A stretch of 64,000 nt of DNA from an uncultured Eubacteriales bacterium (GTDB lineage: Bacteria; Bacillota; Clostridia; Oscillospirales; Acutalibacteraceae), in NCBI GenBank assembly GCA_949296825.1, contig CASFQZ010000085.1, positions 70,822 through 134,821 of the forward strand. The letters run 5' to 3'. The position numbers and the translations under genes were made by a program. Position 1 is the stretch's first letter. Every line of letters starts with the position of its first letter. Below, piece after piece: positions 15,225 through 23,936 of the stretch. The notes beneath the pieces are model-generated. The model searched no databases. It saw nothing but the letters and a program-made list of their open reading frames with translations, and was not told where the DNA came from.

Positions 15225-17570
15225 TCATACGGGAAGATCATCCAAACCGACTGCCGCTCGCAGAATCAAGCGCGCGTCGGAAGTATTGACCGTTCCGTCC
15301 CGGTTCACATCGGCAACCGAAAAAAGAGTCTCGGGCAGCTTCTCCAGCCCCACACCGGCGCGCAATGCCATCCGCGCGTCGGAGGTGCTGAGCTTTCCAT
15401 CTCCATCCATATCGCCGCTTTTCTGCGCCTGTGGTTTATCAGGATTTTCCTCCGGCTGCGTTGTCGGTACCGTGGTCGGCGCGGTCGTCGGCTCCGTGGT
15501 CGGCTCCGTGGTTGGTTCGGTGGTTGGTTCGGTAGTCGGCACAGTGGTCGGTTCGGTGGCCGGCTGCGTCGAGTCGCCGGGCGCATCCGACACAGCGGAT
15601 GCAACAACAAGCGAATCAATCTGCCAGAAGCGAACGCCGCTTTCTTCAAACACGGCGCCCTCGACGGTGGCTCTCAGCCCGCCCGGCAGGGTCGTTCCCT
15701 GCTGCATATCATACTCCTCTGTCAACAAGACAATCCGGAGTCTGCCGTTTTGCAGCACAGTCTGTTCGATCACCGACATATAGTAATAAACCGGCTCTTC
15801 ATTGAGCTCCTCCGCCAGATAATAATTTCCGCCGTAATAATACCACAGGTCACTTTCGGCATCATCCTCCGGCAAAATGCCGAACATCCTGAGTAAGACC
15901 TGGTTCATTTTTTCTGCCGGTACCTTTCGACAGGATGCAAAGCGGTGCAGCGGATCCGAATAAGAGGACAGTATCGGAACGCCGGTGGGATAATAATGAT
16001 CGTAAAACACCAGCAGTCCAGGCATCAGAACCTGCTGCAGCACTTCCTGTTCGTCCGGTGCGTTTCTGTAATACCCAAAGCCGTCCGGCTCACCTGCGCG
16101 AGCCGTGTAGACATCCCAAAGAAAGGTCGCCAAAAGATCAAGGTCTTCCTCCCCCACCGCCGGAGGCTCGGGCTGCGGCTCGGTTGTTGCGGGAGGGTCT
16201 GTCGGCTGCGTCGGCAGCGGCTCTATCGGCTCCGATTCTGCGCCAATCAATTTGCCGTCGGCATCCATCGTATAAAGCACCGGCGCGCTGCGCAATGTAA
16301 CATACCAGCGCACCATACCGTCGGCACATAAAATCGGCTCACAATCCGAAAGCCGGGCGTTTTCCATGCGGCTTTGCGCCAGCACCGAGCCGTTTTCATC
16401 CACAACAGCGCTGCGCAGGCGCACCGTTCCGTTTTCCGATGTTTCCTCCCAAATCACCAAAAAACGCGTGTCGTTGATTTTTACAAGATGGGGATTGCCC
16501 ACCGAGATCCTTTCTTTGTTCGCATAGTCGGTCAGCCAGATTTGTTTTGTGTCGTTCAGGTCCTTATCCGTCACAGTCAGAAAAATATCCCGGTAGCCGA
16601 ACGGGTTGTAATTCTCGGCGCTGCTCTGATCGACGGAATTGCCTGCAATCAGGACAGTATTGGCGGAAAGCGCCATGCCGCCGACAGCGACGCCGGTATC
16701 ATTGGCGCCGGTGGCGCCCTGAATCGGGAAAGGCAGCGTATAATCGACTTCCTTGATCGCTCCGCCGACCTCCGAGCGAATCAGAGAGATCGCCCGGGGG
16801 TATGCATCCCCGTGGTCCACGCGGAAAATATACGTTCCGTCCGTTTCAATGAACTGATTAAACGAATGGCTGACATAACCTCCCTGTGCAATATTCAGCA
16901 CACCGTAATAACTGTCAATCAGCTGCAGATCCGCCTGATCAAAGACAAAAATCATATTTGCCTGATGATGGTTGCCGTCATCGGACAAATACATTTCATG
17001 ACAGGTATAAACATACAATTTTCCATCCGTTTCCGTCATGCGCAAAGCGCCGCCATCGAACGGAATATAGGTATTCGCGCCGTAAACCCCGGCAGAATCA
17101 ACCAGCCGCCAGTCTTTGGTATATGCCAGAACGCGCAGCACCTCGCACTGATTGCTTTCCAGCTCATTCCGCTGTCCGAAAACCAGATAATAGTTTTCCT
17201 CGCCGGCAAAGAACCCGCCAAACAACGGCAGCTCCGACGGACCGGCTATTGTTCTGGATGACACCAGAGCGCCGTTCGCATCAAAAACCTCGCTGAGCAC
17301 GCTGCCGCCGGTATATTCCACCCGCTCGAAGCACCCGTCGTCCTTTTCGACCAGATAAGAACGGACGACATCGCTCCAGCGATACATACTCAAATAATTA
17401 TTGGCGGATGCGTTTGACGAGCTTTGACCGTCAAGCAGCAGACCAGCCGCCGGCTTTCCCGAAGCGAAAGACGGAATAACACAGAAGATAAAGAAAATTA
17501 ACGCAAGAGTAAATGATACCGCACGCCGGACCGCAGATTGGCCTGTTCGCATCTCATTGACACATCCCAT
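15225..17570 (-). CDS. Secreted protein with C-terminal type I dockerin
   Basis: Up to 781 residues. The N-terminus has a basic n-region and a hydrophobic core ending PSFASG, a standard signal peptide. The start may instead be ATG 17552 (MRTGQSAVRR); neither has a convincing ribosome site. The first 430 residues are rich in beta-strand and resemble a beta-propeller-like sequence (repeated strand patterns ending in VFDQ, VTDK, VVDE). After a Pro/Thr linker comes a second globular region (about 470-660), then a PTTEPTTEP linker (about 670-710). The C-terminus holds two calcium-binding dockerin repeats, DMDGDGKLSTSDAR and DVNRDGTVNTSDAR. Dockerins dock onto cohesins; no cohesin gene is in the window. 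The function of the catalytic-looking part is unknown. Confidence 0.85.
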   Translation of the reverse strand: MGCVNEMRTGQSAVRRAVSFTLALIFFIFCVIPSFASGKPAAGLLLDGQSSSNASANNYLSMYRWSDVVRSYLVEKDDGCFERVEYTGGSVLSEVFDANGALVSSRTIAGPSELPLFGGFFAGEENYYLVFGQRNELESNQCEVLRVLAYTKDWRLVDSAGVYGANTYIPFDGGALRMTETDGKLYVYTCHEMYLSDDGNHHQANMIFVFDQADLQLIDSYYGVLNIAQGGYVSHSFNQFIETDGTYIFRVDHGDAYPRAISLIRSEVGGAIKEVDYTLPFPIQGATGANDTGVAVGGMALSANTVLIAGNSVDQSSAENYNPFGYRDIFLTVTDKDLNDTKQIWLTDYANKERISVGNPHLVKINDTRFLVIWEETSENGTVRLRSAVVDENGSVLAQSRMENARLSDCEPILCADGMVRWYVTLRSAPVLYTMDADGKLIGAESEPIEPLPTQPTDPPATTEPQPEPPAVGEEDLDLLATFLWDVYTARAGEPDGFGYYRNAPDEQEVLQQVLMPGLLVFYDHYYPTGVPILSSYSDPLHRFASCRKVPAEKMNQVLLRMFGILPEDDAESDLWYYYGGNYYLAEELNEEPVYYYMSVIEQTVLQNGRLRIVLLTEEYDMQQGTTLPGGLRATVEGAVFEESGVRFWQIDSLVVASAVSDAPGDSTQPATEPTTVPTTEPTTEPTTEPTTEPTTAPTTVPTTQPEENPDKPQAQKSGDMDGDGKLSTSDARMALRAGVGLEKLPETLFSVADVNRDGTVNTSDARLILRAAVGLDDLPV
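15466..15560 (-). repeat. Short tandem repeats encoding a Pro-Thr-Thr-Glu linker
   Basis: Repeats of about 12 bases (variants of GGTTCGGTGGTT on the plus strand) encode PTTE units in front of the dockerin. It is coding low-complexity sequence, not a CRISPR. Confidence 0.8.
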
Positions 17571-17627
17571 TCACAATTCTATATAAAAGATGACAAAATT
17601 TCACATTTCGACAACTTTTACACTTTG

Positions 17628-17657
17628 ATTGTAGCTCTGTTTAGAAGTTATTGTCAA
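17628..17657 (-). promoter_or_regulatory. Promoter of the dockerin protein gene
   Basis: TTGACA (17657-17652), 18-base spacer, TACAAT (17633-17628), about 60 bases before the start. Confidence 0.65.
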
Positions 17658-17751
17658 GATGTAATACGAAAAAAATTGACAGTTTTTCATTACCTGTCAA
17701 TTTCATATTGCCGAACGCAGAAATCTCTGTGCCCGGCGTTACTGCAATAAT

Positions 17752-17785
17752 AAAAAAGCGGAAAGAAAATTTCCTTCCGCTTTTT
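17752..17785 (-). terminator. Terminator of the spoIIIA operon
   Basis: Minus strand: GCGGAAGGAAA/TTTCTTTCCGC hairpin flanked by A5 and T6, just after the spoIIIAH stop codon. Confidence 0.85.
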
Positions 17786-17788
17786 CGC

Positions 17789-18334
17789 TTATTCTGCGCC
17801 AATGATTTTAATGCTGTCCGATTTGATATCCGTATTGTCCAGGACGATTTCCGTGATCTGCAAAACACTGGTCTCGTCAATCCGGCTTTGGGGAACAACG
17901 ATCTGGATAGCCTCACCGTTTATAACCGCGACACAGTCGGTGCCGAGCTTTGCGCTGACCAGCGCCTCAATATCGCTTTCCTGTTTAATTTGTTCGGACA
18001 GCTGATCCAAATTGGCGTTGGCTTCCTCTAATGTCTGGGCGTCCGCGTCGGAAAGATTCGCCATCACCGCCTGAATGCTGCCGAGCGCCTCATCCCGCGC
18101 GGTATCCCGCTGCAGCCGGACCGAAGCGAAATAGTCCCCGGCGTCGCTCTCCTCGGCGCCGACCGCCTGAGCGTCTCCCGCCAGCTCTTCCTCTCTCTCT
18201 TCGGTTTTCGGCTCCAACCCGGACACCGGCGTGGTCTGCGGGTCGGTATAATACCAATTGACAAAGACCGCCGCCGCCAACGCCACAATCAGAACCGCCA
18301 TAACCACTTGCCTTTTTTTTGTGAGCTTACTCAT
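17789..18334 (-). CDS. spoIIIAH: Stage III sporulation protein SpoIIIAH
   Basis: 181 residues. One N-terminal membrane helix (about 10-27), an acidic linker, then the YscJ/FliF-like ring-building domain. Conserved pieces include RDEALGSIQAVMANL and the C-terminal VVPQSRIDETSVLQITEIV stretch. In Bacillus this mother-cell protein binds SpoIIQ across the intermembrane space and forms part of the feeding-tube channel. The start ATG 18334 follows GGAGG by five bases; the codon at 18346 overlaps that site. It is the last gene of the eight-gene spoIIIA operon, 12 bases after spoIIIAG. Confidence 0.93.
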   Translation of the reverse strand: MSKLTKKRQVVMAVLIVALAAAVFVNWYYTDPQTTPVSGLEPKTEEREEELAGDAQAVGAEESDAGDYFASVRLQRDTARDEALGSIQAVMANLSDADAQTLEEANANLDQLSEQIKQESDIEALVSAKLGTDCVAVINGEAIQIVVPQSRIDETSVLQITEIVLDNTDIKSDSIKIIGAE

Positions 18335-18346
18335 AGATGCCTCCAT

Positions 18347-18898
18347 TTATTTATCAGATTTCATTTTTGCCACATGGATTTTTTCTCTGCCGATGCCCAG
18401 GGCGGCGCGGATGATTTCCGTCACCTCCCGTTTCACGGCGACGCTGCCGCCACCTTCGCAAACCACCGCGACACCACGGATCGTCGGAGCAACGGTTTTT
18501 AGCAGCAACCCGGTATCCCCGCTGCTGCCGTCCACCAGGACAACGCTTTCTTCCCGCGCGGATTCCGTTGTCCTCTCCCCGACGGCTGATTCCGTTTTTT
18601 TGTCTGTCGCAAAATCGTACTCACCGTTTGTCTCAAAGCTGACCATCACCAGTGTTTTTCCGGCGCCATCCACATTTTCGATCAGCTTTTGTAGCTGGCG
18701 CTGGGTACTCTCCTGCAATGCAGAGAAAAGATCTCCATCGGCTTCCGCTGGCTCTGCGCTGCCGTTTCCGATGCCGGGCGCTTCCGACAGCAGCAGCAAA
18801 AGAACTCCAATGACACCGACCAAAATCAACAACCGATTTCTTTTTTCAGGGGCGGAAAACGATGTGCGAATCCGCTCAAAGGTTTTTTTCAGTTCCAT
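18347..18898 (-). CDS. spoIIIAG: Stage III sporulation protein SpoIIIAG
   Basis: 183 residues. A membrane helix at about 22-37 (LLILVGVIGVLLLLL) follows a basic cytoplasmic start. The rest is extracytoplasmic, with the ring-building motif around VRGVAVVCEGG (seen as IRGVAVVCEGGGSVAVKR). SpoIIIAG forms a large ring in the channel between mother cell and forespore. The start ATG 18898 has AAAGGA upstream; the longer in-frame reading from 18997 runs through spoIIIAF and is rejected. It begins 10 bases after the spoIIIAF stop. Confidence 0.93.
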   Translation of the reverse strand: MELKKTFERIRTSFSAPEKRNRLLILVGVIGVLLLLLSEAPGIGNGSAEPAEADGDLFSALQESTQRQLQKLIENVDGAGKTLVMVSFETNGEYDFATDKKTESAVGERTTESAREESVVLVDGSSGDTGLLLKTVAPTIRGVAVVCEGGGSVAVKREVTEIIRAALGIGREKIHVAKMKSDK

Positions 18899-18908
18899 TT
18901 TTTGTCCT

Positions 18909-19358
18909 TTATTCCGATATAATCTCAACAACAAGTCCCGTCTGTTCCTGTAAATATGTCCGGATCGCCTCCCCGCCGCTCTCGCAGGTAATTTCAACTC
19001 TGCTAATATCTATGACGCCGTCCTCGTTTGTATGACAGACCGCTCGAATCGCGGAATAAGCATACCCCTCTTTCTGCAAAAGCGAGGCAATGACTTCCTC
19101 CATCTGCGATTCGTAGACGGAAAGGGCATCCTCGGAAAGCGCGAAAACCTCCTCCTCCGGCAGGGAAAAGGAAGCGGCAACGGAAGGCTCATCGGTAAAA
19201 AAAGAGGCAAAGGGCAAAAAAACCATCCAAATCATAAAAAAGCCGAGAACCGCCCGACCGGTTTTCTGCACGTTTCCTTTTGGCAGCAAAAACCCCAAAA
19301 GAGCGCTGCCGATGGCGGCAATGCATAAATTTTTTGCCCACATAAGAATTTCATCCAT
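18909..19358 (-). CDS. spoIIIAF: Stage III sporulation protein SpoIIIAF
   Basis: 149 residues. Two N-terminal membrane helices (about 6-25 and 33-52) are followed by a soluble domain ending in VEITCESGGEAIRTYL. The soluble domain of SpoIIIAF has the same ring-building fold as SpoIIIAG and SpoIIIAH. The start ATG 19358 lies inside the last codons of spoIIIAE (8-base overlap) after GGGGGA, showing translational coupling. Confidence 0.9.
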   Translation of the reverse strand: MDEILMWAKNLCIAAIGSALLGFLLPKGNVQKTGRAVLGFFMIWMVFLPFASFFTDEPSVAASFSLPEEEVFALSEDALSVYESQMEEVIASLLQKEGYAYSAIRAVCHTNEDGVIDISRVEITCESGGEAIRTYLQEQTGLVVEIISE

Positions 19359-20532
19359 ACGATCCCCCCGCGAAACGAAGCAGAATGCCAGTTGCCGCAA
19401 TCAGAACAAAGGCGGCAAACAATAGCAAAATATTTAACATGACAATTACATTGGAAACGCCGGACAGATAAAAGGCAATCTGGGTCTGTCCGGTCAAGGT
19501 GGCAGCGAAGGAGCAGAAATACAGCGCCGCCCACCAGATCAGAACCTCCAGAAGCGGCGGCAATACAATAAAAACCATCGCCAGGATTCCCAGCGCACCA
19601 ATGGTTTTATTTGCCGCTTCCAGTGCGGCGGTGACAGAGGACAGCCCTTCGCTGATCGCCCCGCCGACCACCGGCACCAGCCCGCCGATCAGGAATTTCG
19701 CACCTTTGAACGTCAAGGTATCAGCTGCCGCAGCGGCGGCGCCCTTCAGCGCCAGAACACCGGAAAAAAGCGAGGAGACCACCCCCAGCGCCACAGTAAA
19801 GAGCCGCCGAAAAAATAACGCCAGATTCTGCAAATTAAACATCGGATTGACCGCAGCCACCAAACAAAGGGCAGCATAGGCACCGGTCAGCGGCACAAAA
19901 AATTGATCAACCGCCCAGCCTGCCGCCTCCGCCGCCCCCAAAGAGGAAGCGGCAAGGGCGGCAGAAACCATCGGCTTACCGCTTGCCGCCGTCAGTCCCG
20001 CCATCACCGGAAGCAAAAGCACGGTAAAGTCGGACAAAAGGCGAATGGCGCTCAACACCCGGCTGACACATTCCGTGACCGGCGCAATAACCGCCAGAGA
20101 CAGCATCAGCATAAACAGCATTCCGCCCATCTCATTCGCTTTCCCAATCGACGGTGCAGCGGCATCTGTCAGCGAAAAAAGCAAAAGAATGCCAAAAATA
20201 ACAGCGCATCGCTTCAACGGCTCCGCCAGCTGTCCGGTCAAAAGCCCCAAGGCGGAGGAAATTACCTTAGCGGGGGATATGGCAAAAAGCGTCGCGGGAT
20301 CGTCTGTATCGATACCCAGCGAATCCAGAATTTCCAGCGTCTCCTCACTTAACTGCGAAAACGCGTCCGAGACGCCGCTTTGCTCATACAGCCGGCGCGC
20401 GTCCTCCTCGCTCGCGCTGCGCTGTGTCTCCACTGCCGCCGCAGCGGGCTGCTGACAAAAGCATACCGCGCCGAGCATTGCCGCTACCGCCGCCAGCAGA
20501 CAGAAATATCGCTTTCTGTTTTTTTGCACCAT
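19351..20532 (-). CDS. spoIIIAE: Stage III sporulation protein SpoIIIAE
   Basis: 393 residues. A signal peptide or first helix (about 9-28) is followed by a soluble stretch and then about eight membrane helices. Recognised segments include FGILLLFSLTDAAAPSIG and GGLVPVVGGAISEGLSSV. It is the largest, polytopic component of the SpoIIIA complex, thought to be part of the pump in the mother-cell membrane. The ATG has GGAAGGG upstream. Twelve bases separate it from spoIIIAD and it overlaps spoIIIAF. Confidence 0.95.
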   Translation of the reverse strand: MVQKNRKRYFCLLAAVAAMLGAVCFCQQPAAAAVETQRSASEEDARRLYEQSGVSDAFSQLSEETLEILDSLGIDTDDPATLFAISPAKVISSALGLLTGQLAEPLKRCAVIFGILLLFSLTDAAAPSIGKANEMGGMLFMLMLSLAVIAPVTECVSRVLSAIRLLSDFTVLLLPVMAGLTAASGKPMVSAALAASSLGAAEAAGWAVDQFFVPLTGAYAALCLVAAVNPMFNLQNLALFFRRLFTVALGVVSSLFSGVLALKGAAAAAADTLTFKGAKFLIGGLVPVVGGAISEGLSSVTAALEAANKTIGALGILAMVFIVLPPLLEVLIWWAALYFCSFAATLTGQTQIAFYLSGVSNVIVMLNILLLFAAFVLIAATGILLRFAGGSYG

Positions 20533-20544
20533 CGTTTCCCTTCC

Positions 20545-20934
20545 TTATCCTTCTGCCGAAAAAAAGACCGATGCCATTTCCAGCAAAGCGCGCAGCAGCG
20601 GCAAAGAGGCGGCAATCATGAAAACCTTGCCGGCAAACTCCGTTTGTGCCGCAAGGGCATTCTGCCCGTGATCCCGGCAGAGATCCGAGGAGAATTGCGT
20701 CAAAATCGCAAGCCCGGTCACCTTCAGCAGAATAATAAAATATTCCCGCTCCACCATAGCTGCGTCAAAAAAGGACTGCGCCGTATCCAAAAGGCGAAGC
20801 AGCTCCGGAAGCACATATAAAAGCACTGCACAAACAGCGAAGCATTCGGCGAATACGGAATATTCCGGGGCAGATTTTCGCAGCAGCGCATAGACGGCCA
20901 CGGCGGCTATGGCAAATAGAAGAATCTTTATCAT
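20545..20934 (-). CDS. spoIIIAD: Stage III sporulation protein SpoIIIAD
   Basis: 129 residues, about the usual 130. Four hydrophobic helices, with the conserved FIILLKVTGLAILTQFSSDLCRD-type core near residue 75-95 followed by ALAAQTEFAGKVFMI. Small polytopic membrane protein of the SpoIIIA complex. The ATG 20934 comes one base after the spoIIIAC stop; an in-frame TTG at 20946 is the alternative. No strong ribosome site is seen, so coupling to spoIIIAC is likely. Confidence 0.92.
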   Translation of the reverse strand: MIKILLFAIAAVAVYALLRKSAPEYSVFAECFAVCAVLLYVLPELLRLLDTAQSFFDAAMVEREYFIILLKVTGLAILTQFSSDLCRDHGQNALAAQTEFAGKVFMIAASLPLLRALLEMASVFFSAEG

Positions 20935-20935
20935 T

Positions 20936-21130
20936 TTACAAATCAAAAATCGAGCGAATATAGCGGAACAATTCGCTGATATGCGGCAGCAGCATCATCA
21001 GGACAATGATCAGCCCGGCAATGGTGGTGATCATGGTATATTCTTCTCTGCCCGAGCGGGTCAGAATCTGGTTGATCACAGCGACGATGATCCCGATGGC
21101 GGCAATTTTGAAAATAACATCTACATCCAT
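20936..21130 (-). CDS. spoIIIAC: Stage III sporulation protein SpoIIIAC
   Basis: 64 residues, two membrane helices (about 5-20 and 32-50) around a short loop with QILTRSGREEY, the family hallmark. Start ATG 21130 is preceded by GAGGA. The longer open frame from 21271 belongs to antisense noise inside spoIIIAB and is rejected. Eleven bases after spoIIIAB. Confidence 0.93.
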   Translation of the reverse strand: MDVDVIFKIAAIGIIVAVINQILTRSGREEYTMITTIAGLIIVLMMLLPHISELFRYIRSIFDL

Positions 21131-21141
21131 ATTTTTCCTCA

Positions 21142-21615
21142 CTACACAAAGAGAATAACCAGCGCCGCGCCGGCAAAGACCGGCAAAAGGACGGCAAGAC
21201 GGGAAAACCGCGCTTTCTCCTCCCGTGCAGCTAAGCGAAAATCTTGAAGCTGTTCCGCGATTACATCGCAAAGCAGCGTCTGCCCTTCCCGGTCACTTTT
21301 TCCCAACGCCTCACCGAAGCGGTGCAGCGCTTCGGCTTCGTTTCGTTTGAGCAAATCCGCGCGCCCCGTTATCGCCCGATCCCATCCGACACGGAAATCC
21401 CTCTCGTCATTCCGGAAAAACAAAGGGTTCTCTTTCTTCAGCTGTATCATGATTGCATCCAGTGGCTCCAAAAAATATTCGATTCGCTGCCGGATGGTTC
21501 GAACCGCCTCCAAAGCGGCATCAAGCTGGTCGATATGACGAATCAGCCTGAAATGATAATACTTCCCGATTCCTGCCGCTGCCAGAAAAATCAGCATGGC
21601 TCCGAGCCATTTCAT
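21142..21615 (-). CDS. spoIIIAB: Stage III sporulation protein SpoIIIAB
   Basis: 157 residues (about 170 in Bacillus). One N-terminal membrane helix (about 3-18), a helical soluble domain resembling type II secretion GspF (residues 25-130), and a C-terminal membrane helix ending in ALVILFV. The start ATG 21615 follows GAGGAG. This start lies 95 bases inside the spoIIIAA reading frame, an unusually long overlap. SpoIIIAB is the predicted partner of the SpoIIIAA ATPase. Confidence 0.92.
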   Translation of the reverse strand: MKWLGAMLIFLAAAGIGKYYHFRLIRHIDQLDAALEAVRTIRQRIEYFLEPLDAIMIQLKKENPLFFRNDERDFRVGWDRAITGRADLLKRNEAEALHRFGEALGKSDREGQTLLCDVIAEQLQDFRLAAREEKARFSRLAVLLPVFAGAALVILFV

Positions 21616-22531
21616 AAAGCAGCTCCTCTCCGTGATAAAACACCGGCGCCTCTCCGACGCCGGACAGCTGAACAAACCATGCAAAGCATTCGCTGCTGAC
21701 CAGCCGCCGGCAAAGCCGCCGATGCAGAAACTCCTGTTTATCGGCGCAGTGAACGCTGACAAGAAAACGCACCCCGTTGTTGATGCTTTTCAAGAGAGAC
21801 TCGCATTCCCCTTCATTTCCCAGCTCGTCGCATATTATCAGCTGCGGCGAAAGCGCGCGCGTCGCCCGCTCGATTGCCTCTTCCTTCCGGTAGGAGCGCA
21901 GAATGTCCAAATTCACGCCCCGGGCGCCACTCAGCTCTTCTCTCTCATCCGCAAGGACGGTTCGATAAAAATAAGGCTCCGACGAAAGGATTGACGCCAA
22001 GGAACAAAGGACGGTTGTTTTTCCGGTCATCGGCGCGCCGAAAAGAACCGCGCTGCATAGTCCGTGGGCAAAAATCTTGTCCGCAATCTTTTTTCCCGCC
22101 TCGGGAAGCTCCTTCGTCAGACGAAGGTTCAAAGATGTAATTTCCCGCACGCTTTTGATCGCAGCACCCTCGTGTACCGCCGTTCCCGCGACACCGACGC
22201 GATAGCCGCCATAGGTCAAATATCCCTCGTTCAGCTGCTGCTGATGGGCATAGACCGAGCCTTCGCAAAGACGGTAAAAGATTTCCTGCATTTCCTGCGC
22301 GGTTACGACCGGCGTCTTATCATAAGATATTTTGGAAAAGCAGCCTTGCCCATAGGGAAAGCATATTCCATATGCACCGGTCAGAAGCAGCGGTTTTTCC
22401 CGCCGCAGGCGAATTTCATAAGTATCCCGCCGGATCTGCAAAGGAAGCGCAGCCAACACCTGGGAAAGCCGCAATGGCAGAACCGTCAGAATGCGCTCGA
22501 AGCTTTTTTCACAGTCTGTCAATGTTCTCAT
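21521..22531 (-). CDS. spoIIIAA: Stage III sporulation protein SpoIIIAA (ATPase)
   Basis: 336 residues, about 30 more than Bacillus SpoIIIAA; the surplus is a C-terminal tail that overlaps spoIIIAB. Walker A is GAPMTGKTT (about residues 164-172) and Walker B LIICDELG. It is a secretion-type ATPase thought to power the SpoIIIA feeding-tube complex. The ATG 22531 touches AAAGGA directly; a TTG nine bases further in (22522) has better spacing and may be the true start. A CATATAGT element at 22556-22563 on the minus strand is a possible sigma-E -10 box, without a good -35. The gene diverges from the initiator tRNA. Confidence 0.93.
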   Translation of the reverse strand: MRTLTDCEKSFERILTVLPLRLSQVLAALPLQIRRDTYEIRLRREKPLLLTGAYGICFPYGQGCFSKISYDKTPVVTAQEMQEIFYRLCEGSVYAHQQQLNEGYLTYGGYRVGVAGTAVHEGAAIKSVREITSLNLRLTKELPEAGKKIADKIFAHGLCSAVLFGAPMTGKTTVLCSLASILSSEPYFYRTVLADEREELSGARGVNLDILRSYRKEEAIERATRALSPQLIICDELGNEGECESLLKSINNGVRFLVSVHCADKQEFLHRRLCRRLVSSECFAWFVQLSGVGEAPVFYHGEELLYEMARSHADFSGSGRNREVLSFQADSSYRPA

Positions 22532-22607
22532 TCCTTTCGATTGCTTGTCTGATACACTATATGGACTGCGGGAAAACGGTAGAACGAAAAAATTTGAGAA
22601 AAAACTA

Positions 22608-22636
22608 TTGACAACGGACAGACAAAAGGCTATAAT
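22608..22636 (+). promoter_or_regulatory. Sigma-A promoter of the initiator tRNA gene
   Basis: TTGACA (22608-22613), 17-base spacer, TATAAT (22631-22636): perfect consensus 30 bases before the tRNA. Confidence 0.88.
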
Positions 22637-22665
22637 AATAAAGCACTCAAGAGAGCGCTGAATAT

Positions 22666-22743
<78 letters not shown>

Positions 22744-22746
22744 TCC

Positions 22747-22781
22747 GGACACCAATCTTCTGGTTGGTGTCCACTTTTTTT
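22747..22781 (+). terminator. Terminator of the initiator tRNA gene
   Basis: GGACACCAA/TTGGTGTCC stem followed after two bases by seven T, starting 3 bases past the CCA end. Confidence 0.88.
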
Positions 22782-22811
22782 GAGCAAAAATCCCCGATTG
22801 CGGTGAATTTT

Positions 22812-23936
22812 ATGAAGAAAGTCTTTTTCTCTTCCCTCCTCGCTTTTGCAAAACAGGAAATCCTGCTTTGCCTCTGTATTGCGGCTGCGGTGATCTCCTG
22901 CTTTTTTGTGCCGCCCTCGGCGGAATACCTTTCATATATCGACTGGAATACCATAACGCTGCTGTTCAGTTTAATGGCGGTCATGAAGGGCTTGCAAAAA
23001 GCCGGCTTCTTTGCCTACTGCGCCGACGCCATGCTGAAACGCACCAAATCTACGCGGCTGCTTTTGCTGCTGTTTATCTTCTTTCCGTTTTTCACCTCGA
23101 TGCTGGTGACCAATGATGTGGCGCTGCTGACCTTTGTGCCCTTCGGACTGCTGATGCTGCGCTATGCCGGACAGGAAAAGCTGAGCGTTTCTCTGGTTCT
23201 CTGGCAGACCATCGCCGCCAATCTGGGCAGTATGCTCACGCCGATGGGCAATCCGCAGAACCTGTATCTTTATAACCGCTCCGCTCTTTCTTTCGGCGAA
23301 TTCTGCTGCGTTACCCTCCCCTATGTCCTGTTGGCTGCGCTGTTCTGCGCGCTGCCGGCGTTGGGCAAAAAGAGCGAAAAAAATACCCCGGTTTCCATCT
23401 CTGCAAAAAAACCAGACGGAAAAAATCTGATCGTTTACGGCATTGGCTTCATCCTTTGCCTTTTGTCTGTCTTCAAGCTCCTGCCGTCCCCTGCCGCCGC
23501 CGCTGTAATCGGTCTGTTTCTGCTGTTTTATGACCGGGAGGTACTCAAACAGGTCGATTATTCGCTGCTGGGCACTTTTTTTGCATTGTTTATCTTTATC
23601 GGGAATATTTCTAACATCGATGCGTTCCGCTCCTTTCTCACAGCCCTGTTGGAAAAGAACGTAGAGCTGGTCAGTGTCGGAGTGAGCCAGCTCATCAGCA
23701 ATGTGCCTGCCGCGCTGCTGCTGGCAGGATTCACCGACCAATGGGAGAAACTGATTGTCGGCTGCAACCTTGGAGGCTTGGGCACTTTGATTGCTTCAAT
23801 GGCAAGTCTGATTTCCTATAAATTTTTCGCCAAAGAATACCCGCAGCAAAAGGGCGCCTATTTCCTGCGCTTTACTCTGGCAAACTTTGCGCTCCTGGCT
23901 GTGCTGCTGATCTTCCATTTTCTTCTGGCGCTGTGA
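22812..23936 (+). CDS. SLC13/ArsB-type anion permease
   Basis: 374 residues, about ten membrane helices. The two re-entrant family signatures are visible: TNDVALLTFVPFG (about residues 98-110) and LTPMGNPQNLYLYN (about 138-151), with a second-half counterpart QLISNVPAALLLAG. The ion transporter superfamily moves dicarboxylates, arsenite, sodium or similar ions. The substrate cannot be told here, and no arsR or other arsenic gene is adjacent. The start ATG 22812 is chosen because the longer frame begins inside the tRNA terminator. GGTG is the only upstream match to a ribosome site, so translation may be weak. No obvious promoter is seen after the tRNA terminator. Confidence 0.85.
   Translation: MKKVFFSSLLAFAKQEILLCLCIAAAVISCFFVPPSAEYLSYIDWNTITLLFSLMAVMKGLQKAGFFAYCADAMLKRTKSTRLLLLLFIFFPFFTSMLVTNDVALLTFVPFGLLMLRYAGQEKLSVSLVLWQTIAANLGSMLTPMGNPQNLYLYNRSALSFGEFCCVTLPYVLLAALFCALPALGKKSEKNTPVSISAKKPDGKNLIVYGIGFILCLLSVFKLLPSPAAAAVIGLFLLFYDREVLKQVDYSLLGTFFALFIFIGNISNIDAFRSFLTALLEKNVELVSVGVSQLISNVPAALLLAGFTDQWEKLIVGCNLGGLGTLIASMASLISYKFFAKEYPQQKGAYFLRFTLANFALLAVLLIFHFLLAL

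Noticed and set aside
15466..15560. Regular short repeats that might suggest a CRISPR
   Set aside because: No spacers; the repeats are in frame and encode a PTTE linker.
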